Below are positions 32,647 to 36,797 of a DNA stretch of 36,797 bases, piece after piece. This DNA comes from DATBDE01 sp036270095. GTDB taxonomy: Bacteria > Actinomycetota > Thermoleophilia > Solirubrobacterales > Solirubrobacteraceae. The notes under the pieces are model-generated. The model saw nothing but the letters and a program-made list of their open reading frames with translations, made no database searches and was not told where the DNA came from. Each line of letters starts with the position of its first letter. The stretch's first letter is position 1. The stretch spans positions 1-36,797 of the forward strand of contig DATBDE010000004.1 in assembly GCA_036270095.1 (NCBI GenBank), written 5' to 3'. The position numbers and the translations under genes were made by a program.

Positions 32647-34254
32647 CTAGGCAACGACCGGTGTCGCGGGCCGGGGCACGGCCATGCGCTCCGGCGCGGG
32701 CTCGTCCGGCGCCGGCGCGCCGAGCAGGGCGAACGCGGCCCGCGTGGCCAGGGCCATGATCGTGATCTGCGGGTTGACTCCGAGCGCCGAGGGCACCAAC
32801 GCCCCGTCGAGCACGTGCACGCCGCCCACGCCGTGCACGCGCCCGCGCCCGTCCACCACCGAGGCAGCCGGATCCGCCCCCGCGCGCGCGGTGCCGAGCG
32901 GGTGGAAGGCCATGAGCATGAGCTCGCCGGCGCGCAGCGGCGCGTGGGCGAACGGGCGCGTCTCGCCGTCGCGCAGGATCGGCACGCGCGGCGATGGCAC
33001 GATGACCTCGCGCGCCCCGGCGGCCCAGTAGATCTCGCACAGCGCCTCGATGCCGCGCTGGAGCGCGTGCACGTCGCGCGGGTCGAGGTCGTAGGTGATC
33101 TGCGGTCGGCCGGCGACTGCGCGCACGCGCCCGCGCGCCACGTCGCAGATCATGATCCCGAACTGGCTCATGTGCGGGTAGCGCTCCATCAGCGCCCGGT
33201 GCTCGGGCCCCGAGCGCGGGATCGATGCGGCGATGTAGTCCGGCGGGCCGGCGGCCCCCTCGAGCACGAAGCCCTCGTGCGCGAACTCGTCGCAGTAGTA
33301 GGACTGGGGCACGCCGCGCCACATCTCGATGCGCTCCTCGAAGATCGCCTTGACCGCCGCGCACGGGTGGATCGAGAGGTTGCGGCCCAGCCAGCCCGAT
33401 CCGGTGCCGAGGCCGGCGCGGCGCAGGAGCAGCGGCGTGTGGATCGCGCCCGCGGCCACGACGACGTGCTCGCACACCACCCGCAGCCGCCCGCCGGCGC
33501 GGGTGCGCGCCTCCACGGCCCGGGCCGCGCCGCCGCGGACGTCGATGCCCTGCGCGCGCGTGCCGGTGTACGTCGTCGCGCCCGCCGCCCAGGCCTTGGG
33601 CACGTAGGTCACGCCGGTGTGCTGCTTGGCCCCGGACGGGCAGCCGAACGCGCACACCCCCGCGCCGACGCAGCCGCGCACGTTGCGGTACAGGAAGTCG
33701 CCCGACCAGCCCAGGGCCTCCACTCCGCGCCGGACCACCGCCGCGTTGCGCCCGGCGAGGTCGGGCGGCACCTGCACGACGTTGAGCTCGCGCTCGACGC
33801 GCCGGAACCACGGCTCCAGCTCGGCCTCGGTGAACCCCTCGAGGCCGAGTTCGGTGCGCCACCGTGCGAGCACGGCGGCCGGGGTGCGGAAGCACGTGCC
33901 CGAGTTGATCAGCGTGGTGCCGCCCACCGCCTTGCCCAGCGGCAGCAGGATGGGCGGGCGCCCGAGCGTGGCGACCTGGCCGGCGTCGCGGTACAGCCGC
34001 GTGGTCATCTCGCGCGGGCGCGCGGTGAACGAGTCGGTGTCCTCCCAGCGGCCCTCCTCGAGCAGCGCCACCCGCATCCCGCCCTCGGCCAGCTCCTTGG
34101 CCGCCACCGCCCCGCCGGCACCGGCGCCGATCACGCAAGCGTCGACCGCGATGGTGGTGTCGCCGTGCAGGTCGGCGCCGTCGACCACCCGGCGCTGCGC
34201 CGGGTGGAAGGTGCCGGTGCCGTTGCGGTAGGCGGCGTCCCCGGTCGGCCTCAC
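32647..34254 (-). CDS. GMC-family FAD-dependent oxidoreductase
   Basis: A 535-residue flavoprotein of the glucose-methanol-choline oxidoreductase family, closest in layout to long-chain alcohol oxidases and dehydrogenases. Seen: Rossmann GAGAGG (43-48), GKAVGGTTLINSGTCFRTP, a cysteine cluster in GCVGAGVCAFGCPSGAKQ, VVVAAGAIHTPLLL, and the C-terminal HPLGT with His451 and NPQIT with Asn494, the usual catalytic pair. The GTG start overlaps the small-subunit gene stop (GTGA), implying a two-subunit enzyme. The substrate is unknown; control by a FadR-type regulator points to an alcohol, lipid or organic acid. Confidence 0.9.
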   Translation of the reverse strand: MRPTGDAAYRNGTGTFHPAQRRVVDGADLHGDTTIAVDACVIGAGAGGAVAAKELAEGGMRVALLEEGRWEDTDSFTARPREMTTRLYRDAGQVATLGRPPILLPLGKAVGGTTLINSGTCFRTPAAVLARWRTELGLEGFTEAELEPWFRRVERELNVVQVPPDLAGRNAAVVRRGVEALGWSGDFLYRNVRGCVGAGVCAFGCPSGAKQHTGVTYVPKAWAAGATTYTGTRAQGIDVRGGAARAVEARTRAGGRLRVVCEHVVVAAGAIHTPLLLRRAGLGTGSGWLGRNLSIHPCAAVKAIFEERIEMWRGVPQSYYCDEFAHEGFVLEGAAGPPDYIAASIPRSGPEHRALMERYPHMSQFGIMICDVARGRVRAVAGRPQITYDLDPRDVHALQRGIEALCEIYWAAGAREVIVPSPRVPILRDGETRPFAHAPLRAGELMLMAFHPLGTARAGADPAASVVDGRGRVHGVGGVHVLDGALVPSALGVNPQITIMALATRAAFALLGAPAPDEPAPERMAVPRPATPVVA

Positions 34255-34652
34255 CAGCGCGCCTCCCGGACACGGAGGGCGCGGCAGCGCGCGGTCACCG
34301 CATCGGCGTCGTAGCCGAGCGAGCGCATCACCGCGCCGTCGCCGTAGTAGGAGAGCTGCGCGATCGCGGCGACGGCGTCGACGGCGCCGCCGAACGCCGT
34401 GGCACGGATGCGCTGCAGCGCCGCCCGCCGCCGCTCGCCGTCGAGCCGGCGCAGGCGCGCCCCCGCCCCGGTGGCCAGCGGCGCGAGCTCGAGCGCGTAC
34501 AGCAGCGCGCGGATCCCGGCCCGGTTCAGCGCGGCCGCGTGATCGAGCCAGTCGGCGAAGAAGGCGTCGGCGTCGGTGCGCGCAACCGGGGCGGCCGGCG
34601 CGACCACGGTGTCGACCAGGCAGCGGAAGATGTCGGCCTCGCGGGCGGTCAT
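34251..34652 (-). CDS. Small subunit-like protein of the GMC oxidoreductase
   Basis: A 133-residue helical protein, with TAREADIFRCLVDTVVAPAAPVARTDADAFFADWLDHA at its N-terminus and ending near YGDGAVMRSLGYD. Its size and position directly before a GMC enzyme resemble gluconate 2-dehydrogenase subunit 3-type proteins, although no Tat signal is present, and a similar region is fused to the N-terminus of some long-chain alcohol oxidases. The ATG overlaps the regulator stop (ATGA) and its stop overlaps the GMC start. A role in stabilising or targeting the flavoprotein is inferred. Confidence 0.65.
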   Translation of the reverse strand: MTAREADIFRCLVDTVVAPAAPVARTDADAFFADWLDHAAALNRAGIRALLYALELAPLATGAGARLRRLDGERRRAALQRIRATAFGGAVDAVAAIAQLSYYGDGAVMRSLGYDADAVTARCRALRVREARW

Positions 34653-35329
34653 CGCACGAGCGCCTCTCGCACCCACGCCGTCTGCTGCGCGGCCAGCGCG
34701 AAGGCGGTGGCGGCGGCCTCGTCGGCGTCGCGGCGGGCGATCGCGGCCGCCAGGCGCGTGTAGCGCGGCGCCAGCGCGCGCGGCTCGGCGGTGACCGGCA
34801 CGCGCTCGGCGTGCGCGAAGTAGGCGTCGCGGATGGCGTTGAGGATGAGGACGAAGACGATGTTGCGCGCGGCCTCGGCGACGGCGGCGAAGAAGGCGAA
34901 GTCGATCGCCTGGGCCGCGGCCGGGTCGTCGGTGGCGGCGAACGTGGCCGCCAGCTCGACCAGGCGAGCGGCCTCGTCGTCGTCGCGGCGCTGCGCGGCC
35001 AGCCGGGCGAGCTCGCGCAGCATGAGCTCGCGCGCCTCGAGCACGTCGCCCAGCACGCCGGGATCCACCGCGCCCGAGCGGAGCACGAGGTGGGCCACCA
35101 CGTCGAGCCCGCCATGCGCGCGCCAGTCGCGCACGCGCATGGCGTCGCCCTGGCGTACGTCGACCAGCCCCATCTGCTCCAGACGCTTGAGCGCCTCGCG
35201 CACCGAGCTCAAGGTCACGTCGAGATCGGCGGCCAGTGCGCGCTGCGTCGGGAGCTTCTCGCCGGGGGCGTACCGGCCCTCGAGCAGCGCCTCCAGCAGC
35301 GTCCGGAACACCTGGTCGGACACGAGCAT
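34649..35329 (-). CDS. GntR/FadR-subfamily transcriptional regulator
   Basis: A 226-residue repressor/activator. The N-terminal winged helix has LLEGRYAPGEKLPTQRALAADLDVTLSSVREALKRLEQMGLVDVRQGDAMRV, followed by a helical FCD ligand domain (about 75-226) with EARELMLRELARLAAQRR and AIDFAFFAAVAEAARN. FCD domains bind small organic acids, often with a metal. The ATG at 35329 overlaps a palindrome, so the gene probably represses itself and the downstream oxidoreductase genes with which it shares stop/start overlaps. The ligand is unknown. Confidence 0.88.
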   Translation of the reverse strand: MLVSDQVFRTLLEALLEGRYAPGEKLPTQRALAADLDVTLSSVREALKRLEQMGLVDVRQGDAMRVRDWRAHGGLDVVAHLVLRSGAVDPGVLGDVLEARELMLRELARLAAQRRDDDEAARLVELAATFAATDDPAAAQAIDFAFFAAVAEAARNIVFVLILNAIRDAYFAHAERVPVTAEPRALAPRYTRLAAAIARRDADEAAATAFALAAQQTAWVREALVR

Positions 35330-35345
35330 TGTTCGGAACAATATC
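35328..35345. promoter_or_regulatory. Palindromic operator at the FadR-type gene start
   Basis: ATTGTTC-G-GAACAAT (35328-35342) is a perfect 7-bp inverted repeat with a one-base centre that overlaps the regulator's ATG. On the minus strand GATATT (35345-35340) is a plausible -10, placing the transcription start inside the palindrome. The geometry suits autorepression; the divergent acetyltransferase gene starts 45 bp to the right. Confidence 0.65.
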
Positions 35346-35386
35346 GAGCTGGCATTTCGCGGCGCCGGGTACCACCATGTGTGCGC

Positions 35387-35890
35387 ATGGCCGTCGGCAC
35401 CGTCCGCCTCCGCGACGGGACGCCGGTCCTCATCCGGCCCGTGGATCCCGCCGATCGCTCGCTCCTCGTCGAGGGCTTCGACCATCTGAGCGAGCGCAGC
35501 CGCTACCAGCGCTTCTTCCGCATCGTCGACCACCTACGCGACGACGAGCTCGACTTCTTCGTCAACGTCGACCACGACCAGCACGAAGCCATCGGAGCGC
35601 TCACGCCGGACGGCACCCGCGGCCTCGGGATCGCGCGCTACATCCGCCTTTCCCCCGCATCCGACGCCGCCGAGGTCGCGATCGTGGTCGCCGACGAGGC
35701 CCAGGGGCTCGGGCTCGGCAAGGTGCTCGTGCGCGAGCTGGCCGCGACCGCCCGCGACCACGGCATCGAGCGCTTCGTCGCCCAGACCGGCGTCGCCAAC
35801 CGGCCGTTCCGGCGCATCATGGAGCGCCTCGGCCCCACGCGCACGCTAGACATCGAGGGCGGAACGATCGACCTGGAGACCCAGCTCTGA
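35387..35890 (+). CDS. GNAT-family N-acetyltransferase
   Basis: A 167-residue acetyl-CoA-dependent acetyltransferase. It starts with VRLRDGTPVLIRPVDPADRSLLVEGFDHLSERSRYQRFF, the opening typical of the GNAT domain found in Pat/PatZ-type protein acetyltransferases, and has motif A VADEAQGLGLGKVLV (binding acetyl-CoA pyrophosphate) and ERFVAQTGVANRPFRRIMERLG. No cyclic-nucleotide or CoA-ligase domain is fused. Substrates may be small molecules or lysines in metabolic enzymes. Divergent from the regulator gene. Confidence 0.87.
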   Translation: MAVGTVRLRDGTPVLIRPVDPADRSLLVEGFDHLSERSRYQRFFRIVDHLRDDELDFFVNVDHDQHEAIGALTPDGTRGLGIARYIRLSPASDAAEVAIVVADEAQGLGLGKVLVRELAATARDHGIERFVAQTGVANRPFRRIMERLGPTRTLDIEGGTIDLETQL

Positions 35891-36021
35891 TGCACCCGAT
35901 CTAGCCCGCACACGGATTCTGCCTGTCACCGGCCGAGCACGGCCTGCTGCGGAGCGACCCGCCAGCGGCGGCGCTGCGCTGGTGCGCGCGGGCGAGGCGC
36001 CCGTGGGTTTGGGGCGGGGGT

Positions 36022-36135
36022 GGCGCCCGGGTCGGGCGGCTGTGGCGCGCGGTTCGGGCGGCTGGGGTTGGCGGTCCGCGTGAACGGCGGCGAGGAAGGG
36101 GGTGGTTCGGGCCGGGGTGGCGCTCAGCTCGGGCG
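36022..36135 (-). repeat. Inverted arm repeat, left side of copy 2
   Basis: The stretch 36076-36112 begins CCGCGTGAACGGCGGCGA and is the reverse complement of units in the right-hand tandem array, with one substitution and two single-base gaps over about 38 bases. A second part (36119-36135, GGCGCTCAGCTCGGGCGG-like) matches another segment of the unit with two mismatches. Together these show that the unit flanks the central palindrome in opposite orientations. Confidence 0.7.
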
Positions 36136-36199
36136 GCGCGCATCTTGCGCGGGAGGGGAAGCACATCCGGTGCACATCGCGCGTGTTCTACGCGAGCTC

Positions 36200-36252
36200 T
36201 GGAGACCTGGACCACGCGAGGTCGAATAGTCAGACCCGCGGTGGCTCACGTC
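36200..36252. repeat. Central palindrome of copy 2 (partly degenerate)
   Basis: The right arm (36231-36252, CAGACCCGCGGTGGCTCACG...) matches the inner right arm of copy 1 at 20 of 22 positions and is preceded by GT in both. The left arm (GACCACGCGAGGTC) pairs with it only with gaps. Shared sequence 9.4 kb apart in non-coding DNA marks a dispersed family. Confidence 0.75.
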
Positions 36253-36321
36253 CGTTTGGTGTGCGACTCGGCGGCCTTCCGACACAAAGCGAGCGTCATG
36301 CGCGCGTGGGGGACCGACGTG

Positions 36322-36346
36322 TGACGTGAAACCGCTGACAGTCAGC
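36322..36346. repeat. Small palindrome and arm-like sequence
   Basis: TGACGTGAA resembles the left arm start of copy 1 (TGACGTGAG), followed by GCTGAC-A-GTCAGC, a perfect 6-bp palindrome at 36334-36346. It may be a decayed third copy. Confidence 0.35.
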
Positions 36347-36426
36347 CGAAATACGGCACACCCCGGGTCCGGGCCGCTTCAGCCGCGAGGCGGGTCGCGC
36401 TGCGCGCCGACCCACGCCTGGACTGA

Positions 36427-36689
36427 CCCACCTTCGTCGCCGCCGTTCACGCGGCCAGGCCAGCGGACCCCGCCCGAACTGGGCGCCGATCACGCCCGAA
36501 CCCACCCTCCTTCGTCGCTGTCGTTCACGCGGCCTGGCCAGCGGACCCGCCCGAACTGGGCGCCGACGGCGCCCGAACCCACCCTCCTTCGTCGCCGCCG
36601 TTCACGCGGCCTGGCCAGGGGACCCCGCCTGAACTGGGCGCCGATCACGCCCGAACCCACCCTCCTTTGTCGCTGTCGTTGACGCGGCC
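36427..36689 (+). repeat. Tandem array of 74-78 bp units (about 3.5 copies)
   Basis: Units start at 36427, 36501, 36578 and 36656 (the last about 34 bp). Each begins CCCACC(CTCC)TTCGTCGC and continues with GTTCACGCGGCC, then CCAGCGGACC and CCCGAACTGGGCGCCGA, ending in GCCCGAA. Unit lengths are 74, 77 and 78, not a constant multiple of three, so the array is not coding. The first unit lacks CTCC. The array abuts the phosphotransferase-like ORF, whose 5' end it may have replaced. Confidence 0.85.
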
Positions 36690-36692
36690 CGA

Positions 36693-36797
36693 GTGCGAGC
36701 GCTGGCCCGGGGCACCGCCTCGGCCGTGCATGCGGTCGACGTGGTCGACCGGGTCGGAACGCTGCACCCGCTGGTGCTGCGCCGCTATGTGCGCGGC
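36693..36797 (+). CDS. Phosphotransferase-like ORF, partial (APH-type), possibly 5'-truncated
   Basis: The last 105 bases translate from a GTG at 36693 to 35 residues including GTASAVHAVDVVDR and LVLRRYVRG. This resembles the nucleotide-binding start of aminoglycoside phosphotransferase/fructosamine-kinase-like proteins (glycine-rich loop, HAVDV strand, then VLRRY). Such proteins usually have 20 or more residues before this loop; here only six, and the only upstream in-frame sequence after the TGA at 36630 belongs to the tandem repeat. The gene may have lost its 5' end, or starts unusually. The right part is outside the window. Confidence 0.45.
   Translation, partial: MRALARGTASAVHAVDVVDRVGTLHPLVLRRYVRG

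Larger units (their letters stand above)
35891..36692. other. Gene-free repeat region (about 800 bp)
   Basis: No credible gene. It holds inverted copies of the arm repeat on the left (about 36022-36135), a degraded central palindrome (about 36200-36252), another small palindrome (36322-36346) and a tandem array on the right (36427-36689). The few ORFs here are repeat-derived and change frame between units. Confidence 0.75.

Noticed and set aside
32618..34273. Upstream part of the long minus-strand frame running into glpD (total 1112 codons), suggesting a fusion
   Set aside because: The part before ATG 32617 is out of frame with the GMC oxidoreductase that clearly occupies the region, and its sequence is Arg/Gly-rich and structureless.
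35891..36330. Short ORFs between the acetyltransferase and the tandem array
   Set aside because: They overlap inverted repeats and palindromes, have no similarity to known domains and lack ribosome-binding sites or promoters.
36326..36682. ORF of 118 codons across the tandem repeats
   Set aside because: It is made only of repeat units whose lengths (74, 77, 78) shift the frame, so repeated peptides are not maintained; no start signals.
36427..36689. CRISPR array
   Set aside because: Repeats are contiguous 74-78 bp units without unique spacers, and no cas gene is near.

Overview
The window is very GC-rich chromosomal DNA with GTG/TTG starts, dense stop/start overlaps and a meso-diaminopimelate-type MurE. 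The gene content (split dcw cluster, Actinobacteria-type MscL, Tad pilus genes, divergent Rho, large secreted orphan proteins) best fits an actinobacterium of the class Thermoleophilia (Solirubrobacterales-like). This placement is inferred from protein character, not from a marker-gene search.

Layout. (1) 1-12,705, minus strand: the division and cell wall (dcw) cluster mraZ-rsmH-ftsL-ftsI-murE-murF-mraY, then murD-ftsW (ftsW runs off the left edge). Between mraY and murD lie about 3.7 kb of unrelated genes: a cyclopropane-fatty-acid-synthase-like methyltransferase, a hypothetical, a small CxxC protein, an AAA-type ATPase and mscL. (2) 12,948-15,438: a divergent DUF3352 exported protein and a YihY-type membrane protein. 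(3) 15,448-18,940, minus strand: Tad/Flp pilus motor and platform genes tadC, tadB and cpaF/tadA behind an RsbW-like ATPase and a possible small ORF, downstream of a near-consensus promoter. (4) 19,069-21,544: a DUF308 membrane protein, a frameshifted enoyl-CoA hydratase, a YacP-like NYN RNase and an aldo/keto reductase with three frameshifts. (5) 21,571-23,710, minus strand: response regulator, histidine kinase and cpaB (SAF domain) as a tightly overlapped operon, probably the other half of the Tad locus. (6) 23,779-26,649: a DUF4234-like membrane protein, a hypothetical and a secreted protein. (7) 26,888-30,881, minus strand: secreted protein, dihydropteroate synthase, divergent Rho. (8) 30,935-35,329, minus strand: FadR-type regulator, small subunit, GMC oxidoreductase and glpD, a redox/glycerol-phosphate operon with a palindromic operator at the regulator's start, and a divergent GNAT acetyltransferase. 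(9) 35,891-36,692: a gene-free repeat region, followed by the start of a phosphotransferase-like ORF at the right edge.

Most unusual features: a composite inverted-repeat element present at two loci (26,707-26,838 and about 36,000-36,690), the second expanded into a 74-78 bp tandem array next to an N-terminally short APH-like ORF; a Rho homologue lacking the Q-loop segment and the usual catalytic Glu; single-base frameshifts clustered in 19.67-21.48 kb; a dcw promoter whose 17-bp spacer carries two TGGGN MraZ-type boxes; and recurrent TANNNT hexamers about 6 nt before start codons, suggesting leaderless transcripts. No tRNA, rRNA, CRISPR array or transposase gene was recognised.
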